Source: Chitinophagaceae bacterium PMP191F
GTDB lineage: Bacteria > Bacteroidota > Bacteroidia > Chitinophagales > Chitinophagaceae
Direction of reading: 5' to 3'
DNA: 64,000 nucleotides
Assembly (NCBI GenBank): GCA_001302245.1
Contig: LGYU01000016.1
Span: 310,001-374,000, forward strand
A program made the position numbers and the translations under genes. Of this stretch, positions 34,400-42,440 are shown one piece after another; positions within the stretch are counted from its first letter, which is position 1; each line of letters begins with the position of its first letter. The notes beneath the pieces were generated by a model that saw nothing but the letters and a program-made list of their open reading frames with translations, was not told the origin of the DNA and did not search any database.

Positions 34400-34440
34400 T
34401 ATTAAGATACTTCAATTTGAGGGGATTTTAAAAAACAGAG

Positions 34441-34467
34441 GTACAATTGTGCTATAAAAAAGTACAA
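34441..34467. promoter_or_regulatory. AraC-type direct repeats with 21-bp spacing between araC and aldehyde dehydrogenase genes
   Basis: GTACAA at 34441 and again at 34462, in the context GGTACAATTG and AGTACAAAAA, spaced by exactly 21 bases. They lie in the 135-base divergent gap: 42-68 bases upstream of the regulator's GTG and 68-94 bases before the dehydrogenase ATG. Confidence 0.45.
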
Positions 34468-34534
34468 AAATTCCGGTTCCTGCGGGTTTCTTTTTGAAAA
34501 TTAGCTCATTGTTCAACGATTAAAAGCTTGCACT

Positions 34535-36067
34535 ATGAGTACAACTCCAGTCGCTGCACCCAAATCGAATGTGGCAGCAAGACCCTCGTTTAAAAAGAGA
34601 TATGATCATTATATTGGCGGAGAATGGGTAGCTCCCGATAGTGGCGAATACTTTGACAATGTATCACCCATTGATGGTAAAGTATTTACACAGGCCGCAA
34701 GAGGTAACGCAAAAGACATTGAAAAAGCAATTGATGCAGCTCACCAGGCTTTCAAAACCTGGAGCAAAACAGGTGCGGCCTACCGCAGCAATCTGTTATT
34801 AAAAATAGCCCAGGTCATTGAAAACAATCTTGAATACCTGGCAACAATAGAAACCATCGACAATGGAAAAGCTATCCGCGAAACAAGAGCGGCGGATCTG
34901 CCACTGACAGTAGATCACTTCCGGTATTTTGCCGGTGTACTGCGCAGTGAGGAAGGTACTATCAGCGAGCATGACGAAAATACCGTCAGCATCAACCTGC
35001 ACGAACCCATTGGCGTGGTAGGCCAGATCATTCCCTGGAACTTTCCGCTGCTGATGGCCGCATGGAAAATAGCCCCTGCCCTGGCAGCCGGCTGTTGCGT
35101 AATTGTAAAACCGGCCGAACAAACTCCTACCAGTATTATGTGCCTGATGGAACTAGTGGGCGATCTGCTGCCCAAAGGTGTACTGAACGTAGTAACAGGT
35201 TTTGGTCCGGAAGCTGGTAAACCACTGGCATCATCGCCCCGCATACAGAAAGTAGCATTTACAGGAGAAACCACTACCGGCCGCCTGATCATGCAATATG
35301 CTTCTGAAAACCTGATACCGGTCACCATGGAATTAGGAGGTAAAAGCCCCAACATATTTTTTGAATCAGTAGCTGATGCAGACGATGCGTTTTTTGACAA
35401 AGCAGTAGAAGGCGCAGTGATGTTTGCATTGAACCAGGGTGAGGTATGTACCTGCCCCAGTCGCATACTGGTACACGAAAAGATCTACGACAAGTTTATG
35501 GATCGTGTGATACAACGCACCAAAGCCATTAAGCTGGGCAATCCGCTGGATGGTACCGTAATGATGGGAGCACAGGCGTCCGAAGATCAGTACAATAAAA
35601 TATTAAGCTACCTGGATATCGGCAAACAGGAAGGAGCACAGGTATTGTGTGGCGGGGAGGCATTTCATCAGAACAGTGGCCTGGAACATGGCTATTACAT
35701 CAAGCCTACCATTTTTAAAGGACATAATAAAATGCGGGTTTTCCAGGAAGAGATATTTGGTCCTGTAACATCGGTTACCACTTTCAAAACAACCGCAGAA
35801 GCCATTGAGATTGCCAATGATACCTTATATGGCCTGGGTGCAGGTGTATGGACAAGAGATGCACATGAACTGTACCAGGTGCCCCGTGCTATACAGGCAG
35901 GACGTGTTTGGGTGAATTGTTATCATGCATATCCCGCACACGCACCGTTTGGTGGTTACAAAAAATCCGGTTTTGGCAGAGAAACACACAAAATGATGTT
36001 GAACCATTACCGGCAAACGAAGAACATGCTTATTTCCTATGATAAACAAAAACTGGGATTCTTCTAA
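34535..36067 (+). CDS. NAD-dependent aldehyde dehydrogenase (ExaC/AldB-like)
   Basis: A 510-residue enzyme that oxidises aldehydes (acetaldehyde in well-studied relatives) to acids with NAD+. It has [22 protein letters not shown] (cofactor domain), the catalytic Glu266 in [10 protein letters not shown], and the nucleophile in [11 protein letters not shown] (Cys305). The Cys-Thr-Cys pair is a mark of the ExaC/acetaldehyde branch, not of betaine- or succinate-specific ones. An AraC regulator is divergent, and a DUF779 gene follows after 73 bases with a hairpin between. Confidence 0.94.
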   Translation: MSTTPVAAPKSNVAARPSFKKRYDHYIGGEWVAPDSGEYFDNVSPIDGKVFTQAARGNAKDIEKAIDAAHQAFKTWSKTGAAYRSNLLLKIAQVIENNLEYLATIETIDNGKAIRETRAADLPLTVDHFRYFAGVLRSEEGTISEHDENTVSINLHEPIGVVGQIIPWNFPLLMAAWKIAPALAAGCCVIVKPAEQTPTSIMCLMELVGDLLPKGVLNVVTGFGPEAGKPLASSPRIQKVAFTGETTTGRLIMQYASENLIPVTMELGGKSPNIFFESVADADDAFFDKAVEGAVMFALNQGEVCTCPSRILVHEKIYDKFMDRVIQRTKAIKLGNPLDGTVMMGAQASEDQYNKILSYLDIGKQEGAQVLCGGEAFHQNSGLEHGYYIKPTIFKGHNKMRVFQEEIFGPVTSVTTFKTTAEAIEIANDTLYGLGAGVWTRDAHELYQVPRAIQAGRVWVNCYHAYPAHAPFGGYKKSGFGRETHKMMLNHYRQTKNMLISYDKQKLGFF

Positions 36068-36078
36068 CCGCTATTCCC

Positions 36079-36107
36079 GGAACGGCGGTTGCAGGGACTG
36101 CCGTTCC
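36079..36107 (+). terminator. Inter-cistronic hairpin between dehydrogenase and DUF779 genes
   Basis: The stem GGAACGGC / GCCGTTCC with a 13-base loop has no T-run, only an AT-rich tail. It may attenuate or stabilise the upstream mRNA and not stop all transcription. Confidence 0.45.
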
Positions 36108-36140
36108 ATTTAATGTTATTCCCCGCCAAACAACAGGCGT

Positions 36141-36512
36141 ATGCACGTAAAAAGGATCATAGCAACGGAAAAAGCATTGCAGTTGATTGACCAATTGAAA
36201 AAACAACACGGAGCGCTGATGTTTCACCAGAGTGGCGGATGTTGTGATGGTAGTCAGCCGATGTGTTTTGCAGAAGGCGAATTCAGAACCGGCAATAGTG
36301 ATGTATGCCTGGGTGAAGTGGCAGATTGTAAATTTTACATGAGCGCCGATCAGTTTGAGTACTGGAAACATACACAACTGATACTGGATGTAACGCCAGG
36401 CCGCGGCAGCAGTTTTTCACTGGAAATACCGCTGGGTGTGCGCTTCCTGATCAGGTCGAGAGTTTTTTCGGAACAGGAGCTTGATGAACTGGAACCGTTA
36501 ATGGCAGGATAA
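36141..36512 (+). CDS. DUF779 protein with Cys-rich motif
   Basis: A 123-residue cytoplasmic protein. The family mark is FHQSGGCCDGSQPMC (Cys34, Cys35, Cys42), with more Cys at about 57 and 65 (DVCLGEVADCKFYM). The rest is beta-rich with GRGSSFSLEIPLGVRFLIRSR near the end. The gene nearly always sits next to ExaC-type aldehyde dehydrogenase genes, as here. The Cys cluster suggests metal or thiol chemistry in aldehyde handling, but no biochemical role is known to me. A strong terminator closes the operon 61 bases later. Confidence 0.88.
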   Translation: MHVKRIIATEKALQLIDQLKKQHGALMFHQSGGCCDGSQPMCFAEGEFRTGNSDVCLGEVADCKFYMSADQFEYWKHTQLILDVTPGRGSSFSLEIPLGVRFLIRSRVFSEQELDELEPLMAG

Positions 36513-36572
36513 ACCACTGGTTGTTTTTAGATTTACCAATAAGAGGAAAGCCGAAAGGCTGTGCGCGAGAAT

Positions 36573-36612
36573 AAAAACAGGCTATCATCCCCGTTGATAT
36601 GCCTGTTTTTTT
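36573..36612 (+). terminator. Terminator of the dehydrogenase-DUF779 operon
   Basis: AAAAACAGGC-TATCA, 7-base loop, TGATA-(T)-GCCTGTTTTT, with a T-tract of seven: a 15-bp stem with one bulge. An additional AGCC-GAAA-GGCT GNRA tetraloop hairpin is just upstream (36549-36560). Confidence 0.88.
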
Positions 36613-36788
36613 ATTTTAATATATCACTCCTGCCTTCAACTTTACATCAGCTAGCCTATCAGGTATGCCCTACTCCCGATTCATACATCATTGCTGAATT
36701 GTGCTCTTCAGACTTCAGATCTATCTCTCCTACATTCACTTTTCTTTTGCTTTTGACGCATTATTTTTATCCGGTACAAAACCTTTAC

Positions 36789-38213
36789 ATGAAACACTGC
36801 CTGCTTATTCTGTTCTGCTGGATATCCCTGTGTACTGCACATGCTCAATCTGAATCAATTCCGGAGTTTATACAATACAATAACAGTTTTCTCAAATACA
36901 TTATCGACACAAAAGACTCTGCCGCTACTGTAGATTCCTGCCTGTATGCAGCCAGGGCGCTGACCACTGTAAAAGACGGGAATAAGGCTTTACAAAGACT
37001 ATTGCACGAAGCCCTGACACTTTATTTTCAGGGCCCTGCTGAGCCTGCAGACAGAAACAGCGAAAACTACCGGAGAAGAGCCATAGGCCAGGTATTGCTG
37101 AATAAAATGGTAAATGATAGCAACAGCATACTGGTAAATGATATTATACCATTCTATATATGGGTCCGTGCACAAAACAATGCAGACAATATTCCGGAGT
37201 TAAAAAAACTGACCACCACATTTATTAATACCGAATTGACCAAACCCGACCTGTACAGCAACAAAACCATCCGCTATGCATTACTGCTGCACAGGATCAT
37301 CCGTTCCAAACCTGCTATGACGCAATTATCGGAACAGTTATTTAACCAAACGTATGAGTATCTTAAGAACAACCAGGTAACAGCTTTTAATGACAGTTCA
37401 TCTGGCGAACTATTATATAAAAGAGCCTGGCACCGTTATCTTTTTGCATATTGCAATGCGTGGCTGGGTCAAAAGCAGATAGAGATAAACGATATCCCCG
37501 CAGCAGGTACATATCTGCAACTGGCTGCTGAATATAGTCCTGACCTGGTTGATAAAGGTCATGCAGCAGGCTATGTATACGATCTTCCCCTGCTGGGCCA
37601 GAACACCGACTTCCTTTTTACTGAAGACTATATTGCCTATCTGAAAAAATATGATCATGCCAATAAAAAGGCGATGCTGGAAGTATTGAAACAGTCTGCT
37701 ATCGTTGATCCAGAAAAGAAACAAAGATTAAAACAGTATTACAACACTCATTTTGCCGCTACAGAAAGCTTTGACACCTACTGGGGCAATGCAACAGCCC
37801 CTTTTCTGAAAAAAGCACCTTTGTTTACCCTGCAATTGCTCAATAACCAAACCTTTGAGTTATCAAAAAAACAGGGACAATGGATACTGCTCGACTTCTG
37901 GGGCACCTGGTGCGGGCCTTGTGTAAGAGAACATCCTGCATTGGAAAAATTTCATAAAAAAGCACAAACCGTATATAAAAACAAGATCATTATAACGACC
38001 CTGGCCTGTAATGACACAGAGGAGCGGGTGCGTAAATACCTACAACAAAAGCATTATACGTTTCCGGTGGGTATGTCGGGCGATGATATACAAAACCTCT
38101 ATCATGTAAAAAGCTACCCTACCAAAATACTGATCGATCCGCAGGGCAGCTATATAGTGGTGCCTTTCCATGCAGACTGGGTAAAATTTATAGAAGCCTA
38201 TTGTGATCTGTAA
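36789..38213 (+). CDS. TlpA-type disulfide reductase with long helical N-terminal region
   Basis: From the ATG at 36789 (MKHCLLILFCWISLCTAHAQ, a signal peptide) the protein has 474 residues; the 76 in-frame codons upstream overlap the terminator and are not used. Residues 25-330 are mostly helical and of unknown type (repeated ALLLHRIIRS/KNNQVTAFND text). The last 130 residues form a TlpA/ResA thioredoxin domain, DFWGTWCGPCVREHPALEKF, with C374-G-P-C377. Similar two-part proteins in Bacteroidota are membrane-facing thiol reductases with unknown clients, often found near TonB receptors; no receptor is adjacent here. Confidence 0.85.
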   Translation: MKHCLLILFCWISLCTAHAQSESIPEFIQYNNSFLKYIIDTKDSAATVDSCLYAARALTTVKDGNKALQRLLHEALTLYFQGPAEPADRNSENYRRRAIGQVLLNKMVNDSNSILVNDIIPFYIWVRAQNNADNIPELKKLTTTFINTELTKPDLYSNKTIRYALLLHRIIRSKPAMTQLSEQLFNQTYEYLKNNQVTAFNDSSSGELLYKRAWHRYLFAYCNAWLGQKQIEINDIPAAGTYLQLAAEYSPDLVDKGHAAGYVYDLPLLGQNTDFLFTEDYIAYLKKYDHANKKAMLEVLKQSAIVDPEKKQRLKQYYNTHFAATESFDTYWGNATAPFLKKAPLFTLQLLNNQTFELSKKQGQWILLDFWGTWCGPCVREHPALEKFHKKAQTVYKNKIIITTLACNDTEERVRKYLQQKHYTFPVGMSGDDIQNLYHVKSYPTKILIDPQGSYIVVPFHADWVKFIEAYCDL

Positions 38214-38317
38214 ACAGGCTGAATAAATCTGTGGCAAGGCAATGCCTGCATACGGAAATCACTGCTTAACTGACTGATAAACACAAGTATCTGCGAGAAA
38301 ATATTGATGAATATTTT

Positions 38318-38345
38318 TTTGAAAACAAATTTTGCCTTACATTTG
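38318..38345 (+). promoter_or_regulatory. tRNA-Pro promoter
   Basis: TTG (38318-38320), 17 bases, TACATTTG (38338-38345), ending 13 bases before the tRNA 5' end. It matches the Bacteroidota housekeeping promoter. Confidence 0.65.
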
Positions 38346-38358
38346 CAGCCCATTTGTT

Positions 38359-38435
38359 CGGGAAGTGGCGCAGCCCGGTAGCGCACTTGTATGGGGTGCA
38401 AGGGGTCGCAAGTTCGAATCTTGTCTTCCCGACCA
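38359..38435 (+). tRNA. tRNA-Pro (anticodon GGG), CCA encoded
   Basis: A 77-nt cloverleaf: acceptor CGGGAAG / CTTCCCG with discriminator A and encoded CCA; D-arm GCGCAGCCCGGTAGCGC; anticodon arm CTTGT-ATGGGGT-GCAAG, reading GGG at loop positions 34-36 with G37; T-arm core GTTCGAATC. The encoded CCA and the G37 after the anticodon fit tRNA-Pro. Its 3' end is repeated downstream (38507 and 40604), which makes this locus a likely integration target. Confidence 0.95.
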
Positions 38436-38449
38436 GAAAAAGCAGTCTT
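38427..38449 (+). repeat. Direct repeat, left copy (tRNA 3' end plus terminator start)
   Basis: The 23-base block at the tRNA 3' end (TCCCGACCAGAAA, then AAGCAGTCTT) is identical to 40604-40626. Similarity continues imperfectly for about 25 bases (AAAGAGG, TGTATATA). The two copies bracket about 2.2 kb that includes a serine hydrolase gene. Confidence 0.85.
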
Positions 38450-38468
38450 CCAAAGAGGCTGCTTTTTT
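38437..38468 (+). terminator. tRNA-Pro terminator
   Basis: AAAAAGCAGTCTT / AAGAGGCTGCTTTTT, with a T-C mismatch-type bulge near the loop, followed by T6 and starting two bases after the CCA end. Confidence 0.8.
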
Positions 38469-38506
38469 ATTGTATATACCCTTTCCAATGACAATAACGC
38501 ATCCAG

Positions 38507-38549
38507 CATGGGCGGGAGGATCGCAGGTTCGAATCTTATCTTCCGAACA
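38507..38549 (+). pseudogene. Degraded 3' part of a second tRNA-Pro
   Basis: CATGGGCGGGAGGATCGCAG, then GTTCGAATCTTATCTTCCGA, follows the anticodon-to-acceptor half of the intact tRNA at 38359 with scattered substitutions and small deletions. The T-arm core GTTCGAATC is intact, but no 5' half is present. It lies about 75 bases after the intact tRNA and is probably a relic att site or the end of a broken tRNA duplicate. Confidence 0.7.
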
Positions 38550-38764
38550 AAACAAAACCGCCGATGGAATGGGGCAAGGTTGCGTCACAGCAAATACTAT
38601 CATGGATACAGAAAGTACAACGGGTAAGAAATTTCAGTTCCTACTGGTAATGCTACACCAGGATGAATAATGTAAATCGATTTTGAAGAATTTTTACATT
38701 GGTTTACAACCTTTTTACAATTTTTCAGACTGCGCTGACACAATAACGGATAGGTTTGTCAACT

Positions 38765-40537
38765 ATGAAAAAAATCAGCTTAGCAATCCTACTGCTCCAT
38801 TGGTTTACAGCAATCACCGCACAGCATTATTCTAAAGCGGTAAAGGAACAGATCGCCCGGGTGGAAACCAGCTTATCGGGAGGCATGGTTATCGACGGTA
38901 AACTGTATACTCTTTCTGAAAGGATGAAACATTACAAGGTGGCCGGATTAAGTGTCGCTGTTATCGACAATTACCAGATTGTGTGGGCCAAAGGGTATGG
39001 TTATGCAGACAAAAAAGAAGGCAGGAAAGTAAACACCAATACCCTATTTGAACCCGGATCGATCAGTAAGTCACTAAATGCTGTTGGTATCTTGCAACTG
39101 GCGCAGCAGGGGAAACTGGATCTTTACCAGGACATCAACCAGTACCTGGTCAACTGGAAATTCCCTTATGATACCGTGTCTCATGGCAAGAAGATCACGG
39201 TCGCCCAGTTGCTCAGTCACACCGCAGGCCTGGGGGTTCATGGTTTCCCCGGTTACCACCGCGATAGTGCAATTGCATCAGTCATCGATATTTTAGATGG
39301 CCGGGCCCCTTCCAACACGGAAGCCGTACGATCAGTGGCTGAGCCCGGTACGGGCCCCCGCTATTCCGGAGGAGGCATCCTTATAACGCAACAAATACTT
39401 ACCGACCTTACAAAACAACGCTATGAACAATACATGGATGAACATGTGTTCAGGCCACTGGGCATGAACAACAGTTCTTACAATCAGCCTCCTGCAGCCA
39501 GTCAAAGAAACAATTTGGCAACAGGATATAAAAGCAACGGTGATGAAGTGCCGGGTAAGTATTTTGTTTACCCGGAAAAAGCAGCGGCCGGATTATGGAC
39601 CACACCGACAGACATCTGCAAATACATGGTCGAGATACAGCAGGCTTACCAGGGAAGATCATCCAGGGTGTTAAACCAGGAAATGGTGAAATTGCATGTA
39701 ACGCCCTACAAAAATGATGTTGCCATGGGCACATACCTGCAAGTCAGGAATGGCGAAAAATACTTTGTTCATTCGGCGAGTAACGAAGGGTTTACGGGTT
39801 ACTTCCTTGCCGGACTCACCAGTGGAAAAGGAGTGGCGTTGTTTGTGAATTCCGAAGATGGTTACGTTTTACTGGAGTTACTCAACAGCATAGCACAGGT
39901 TTACGATTGGAAAGGATTTTCAAAGCCTGAGCAAATAACTACTGTACCAGTAAGCGATACGCTCACCTCGAAATACATCGGCGAATATATATTAGACGGA
40001 TTTCTCTCAGAAATAAAAAAAGAAAAGGACGGGCTTTACTTATGGACCGATGGCATCAGCAGCAAAATGTATTTTACGTCGACAACCGATTTTCGCAACA
40101 TCGAATTAAGGGGCACAAAGACTTTTACTTTCGATAGTTCCGGGACAGTAACCGGTTATTCGAATACGATTAATGGCCGGTTGCGTGCAACCGGACAAAA
40201 GATAACTACTTTAGATACACTGCAACCGAGACCAGGGCAATCGGGTTCTTTCGGTCGTCATTTCCTGGAAATTAAAAATTACGAGAAGGCGATTGGCTAT
40301 TTATCAAAAGGCAGTGCGAGCGAACCTTCAGACTCATCAATTCTAAAAAACCTGGCTCACGCGTACCTTTTTAAGGGTGATTTCCCCAAGGCAATGGAGC
40401 TGTATAAACAATATTTAGCGTCAGGGCGTAATGGGGATGAATTAAGTAAAAGTTTGAAAAATGATTTTGAATATTTCCGCAATGCAGGGTTTGACCTCTC
40501 AGTAATAAAAAAGGCAAGCGAGATGCTTTCTCTATAA
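38765..40537 (+). CDS. Secreted serine hydrolase (class C beta-lactamase/penicillin-binding fold) with C-terminal TPR
   Basis: A 590-residue protein from the ATG at 38765. It has a signal peptide (MKKISLAILLLHWFTAITAQ), then a beta-lactamase-like domain with the nucleophile motif S99-I-S-K102 (FEPGSISKSLNAV), the tyrosine motif RYSGGG, and HSASNEGFTGY late in the domain in place of KTG. A small beta-barrel (LTSKYIGEYILDGFLSEIKKEKDGLYLW) and a final TPR-like pair (YEKAIGYLSKGSASEP; KAMELYKQYLASGRNGD) follow. It is likely a peptidase or esterase, not an antibiotic-degrading enzyme. It is the only complete gene between the two tRNA-Pro-derived direct repeats, suggesting recent acquisition. Confidence 0.87.
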   Translation: MKKISLAILLLHWFTAITAQHYSKAVKEQIARVETSLSGGMVIDGKLYTLSERMKHYKVAGLSVAVIDNYQIVWAKGYGYADKKEGRKVNTNTLFEPGSISKSLNAVGILQLAQQGKLDLYQDINQYLVNWKFPYDTVSHGKKITVAQLLSHTAGLGVHGFPGYHRDSAIASVIDILDGRAPSNTEAVRSVAEPGTGPRYSGGGILITQQILTDLTKQRYEQYMDEHVFRPLGMNNSSYNQPPAASQRNNLATGYKSNGDEVPGKYFVYPEKAAAGLWTTPTDICKYMVEIQQAYQGRSSRVLNQEMVKLHVTPYKNDVAMGTYLQVRNGEKYFVHSASNEGFTGYFLAGLTSGKGVALFVNSEDGYVLLELLNSIAQVYDWKGFSKPEQITTVPVSDTLTSKYIGEYILDGFLSEIKKEKDGLYLWTDGISSKMYFTSTTDFRNIELRGTKTFTFDSSGTVTGYSNTINGRLRATGQKITTLDTLQPRPGQSGSFGRHFLEIKNYEKAIGYLSKGSASEPSDSSILKNLAHAYLFKGDFPKAMELYKQYLASGRNGDELSKSLKNDFEYFRNAGFDLSVIKKASEMLSL

Positions 40538-40603
40538 TATCTATAAATTAGATAAAAACTCCCGTTAATCGCTAATAAATTGGTTTGGGCATTTGCCCAG
40601 TTC

Positions 40604-40626
40604 TCCCGACCAGAAAAAGCAGTCTT
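40604..40626 (+). repeat. Direct repeat, right copy (second tRNA-Pro 3' end)
   Basis: Identical over 23 bases to 38427-38449. After that, AAAAGAGGTTGTATATATCC corresponds to the left copy with about 11 bases (the terminator T-tract) lost. No functional tRNA is attached, as expected for the distal att copy. Confidence 0.85.
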
Positions 40627-40677
40627 GAAAAGAGGTTGTATATATCCTTGCCATAACAGAGGACTTATTATCTTGAG

Positions 40678-40697
40678 AAACGGCTTTGCCGTTTTTT
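40678..40697 (+). terminator. Short intrinsic terminator
   Basis: AAACGGC-TTT-GCCGTTTTTT. It lies between the right repeat and the S41 peptidase gene and may be the original terminator of this locus. Confidence 0.7.
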
Positions 40698-40766
40698 AGG
40701 GTAGCATTATACCTCTTCATTCCTGAATTTCGTAACTTTTACTTTTTACACTGTACAATAGCTACC

Positions 40767-42260
40767 ATGAAATTCATCTATCTGCCTGTTTCCCTGGTAT
40801 TGTCCATAAGCGCACTGGCACAAAAAACAGCGAATGGAGACACTACTACTACCAGACAATATCCGCCCACGGCGCTGCAGGAAGACTTTTCGATCTTCAG
40901 GAAAACCCTGGAAACGATCTATCCGAGCCTCTATCGCTATTCTGATTCGGTTAATATCACGGCCTACCTGAGCAAGCAATCTGAACTGCTCAACAGGCCG
41001 ATGGACGAAACTGAATTTTTTACAATCATAGCTCTCACCTGTGCCCATCTAAGGGATGAACACCTCATTGCCAAACCTTCGCCCGCCTATTTTACAGAGC
41101 AGTATTTCAACAAGGTCAGGGCATTCCCATTTACTTTCAGGATCATCAATCGCAGGTTTTATATTTTAAAAAGTGCTTTCAATCCATCTCCCATCAAACC
41201 AGGTTCAGAGCTTATTTCGATCAATGGCCGGTCAATGGAAGATATCCTGGATCTGTTGCTCCCGGCTATCCCTGCCGATGGCTACATCCAAACGTTCAGG
41301 CTTCGTCACCTGGAAGATTACTCCACTACGCAAGAGCAGAATCTGTTTGACATGATGTATCCTTTTTTTGTGGAACAGGCTACTTCGTTCCGCCTGGAGT
41401 ATATCCCCGCGGATGAGCCGTCTACTAAAAAAACCCTCGTGGTTGATGGTTTGACAAGGACGGCATATAGAAAATTTTATAATGAAAGACAGGCTCTTGA
41501 TACACCGCTTACATTTAAGTATTTAAAGCCAGGGGTGGCGTATTTGAAGATCAGTTCTTTTCTGGGATGGCATCGACGGATCTTTAAGCAAAATTTCGAT
41601 TCACTGTATGCTGTTATTTTTAACGAACTCAGGATTAAAAAAACACCTCATCTTATTGTAGACCTTAGAAACAATGAGGGTGGAGATAATACCGGTGAAG
41701 CACTGATCACTTATTTATTGCAGAAACCCTACCGGCACTTCGAACGCCTCGAAAAGCGATATGTTGGCTTGCCCGCGGTAAGTAGTTATTTAGAAAACGG
41801 GAAAGACCTCTACCTGGCCGATTCAGTTTTTTATAAAAACGAAAACGGCAATTACCAGGTAAAGCAGGAATACTACCGTAGCTGGACGCCCCTTTTGCTG
41901 GAGCAACAGCCCAGGGACAATCATTTCAATGGGCAATTGACCGTACTTGCCAACGGCGCTTCAGGATCAATGGCTGGTGTGGTCTGCAGTTTTCTGAAAT
42001 CGAACCAGCGTGCTGTCTTTGTTGGCGAAGAAACCGGGGGTGCAATGGAAGGTCCCACTTCAAGGTCTTTTACAAAACTGACATTACCCAACAGCCATAT
42101 CAGCATTACCGTGCCTTTAACCAAAACGGTGAATGCCGTAATCTACACAAAAGGAAGGGGCGTAATTCCCGATTATTGGATTGAACCTGCCATTGAAGAC
42201 CTGCTTCATGGTGTGGACACTCCGTTGAACTTCGCGCTGAAACTGATTGATCAAAAATAA
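40767..42260 (+). CDS. Secreted S41-family (tail-specific-protease-like) peptidase
   Basis: About 497 residues from the ATG at 40767 (MKFIYLPVSLVLSISALAQ, a signal peptide); the preceding in-frame codons include a terminator and are excluded. The N-terminal part is a helical cap plus a PDZ-like segment (LRHLEDYSTTQEQNLFDMMY; KPGSELISINGRSMEDI). The S41 core has PHLIVDLRNNEGGDNTGEAL and the nucleophile region LANGASGSMAGVVCSFL (Ser near 399/401), then GEETGGAMEGP. S41 peptidases of this type degrade exported proteins or peptides. It lies just outside the right direct repeat, so it may or may not belong to the acquired segment. Confidence 0.87.
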   Translation: MKFIYLPVSLVLSISALAQKTANGDTTTTRQYPPTALQEDFSIFRKTLETIYPSLYRYSDSVNITAYLSKQSELLNRPMDETEFFTIIALTCAHLRDEHLIAKPSPAYFTEQYFNKVRAFPFTFRIINRRFYILKSAFNPSPIKPGSELISINGRSMEDILDLLLPAIPADGYIQTFRLRHLEDYSTTQEQNLFDMMYPFFVEQATSFRLEYIPADEPSTKKTLVVDGLTRTAYRKFYNERQALDTPLTFKYLKPGVAYLKISSFLGWHRRIFKQNFDSLYAVIFNELRIKKTPHLIVDLRNNEGGDNTGEALITYLLQKPYRHFERLEKRYVGLPAVSSYLENGKDLYLADSVFYKNENGNYQVKQEYYRSWTPLLLEQQPRDNHFNGQLTVLANGASGSMAGVVCSFLKSNQRAVFVGEETGGAMEGPTSRSFTKLTLPNSHISITVPLTKTVNAVIYTKGRGVIPDYWIEPAIEDLLHGVDTPLNFALKLIDQK

Positions 42261-42440
42261 TCAGCGTTGACCAGCGTTGTTCTTTTAGCTATAACACCAA
42301 AGAAATACCTGTCTCAAGACAAACAAAATGCTATACTACTGGCCCATACTTCCGGGCTACCCGATCACATGCAGCCGGAGAAAGCTGTTTTGTAAAAGCA
42401 GAATTTCCTTACAATTACCGACTTTTGCACCAGTAAGATA

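Noticed and set aside
36561-36788. In-frame N-terminal extension of the TlpA-like gene from a GTG
   Set aside because: The extension overlaps a strong terminator and is followed by an ATG with a perfect signal peptide.
38337-38603. Minus-strand open frame reading RQDSNLRP-type text across the tRNA-Pro region
   Set aside because: This is the usual false protein produced by translating a tRNA and its flanks on the opposite strand; the plus strand holds the tRNA and its relic.
38602-38670. 22-codon frame MDTESTTGKKFQFLLVMLHQ between the tRNA relic and the serine hydrolase
   Set aside because: Too short, no signal or family features; may be a relic but cannot be supported as a gene.
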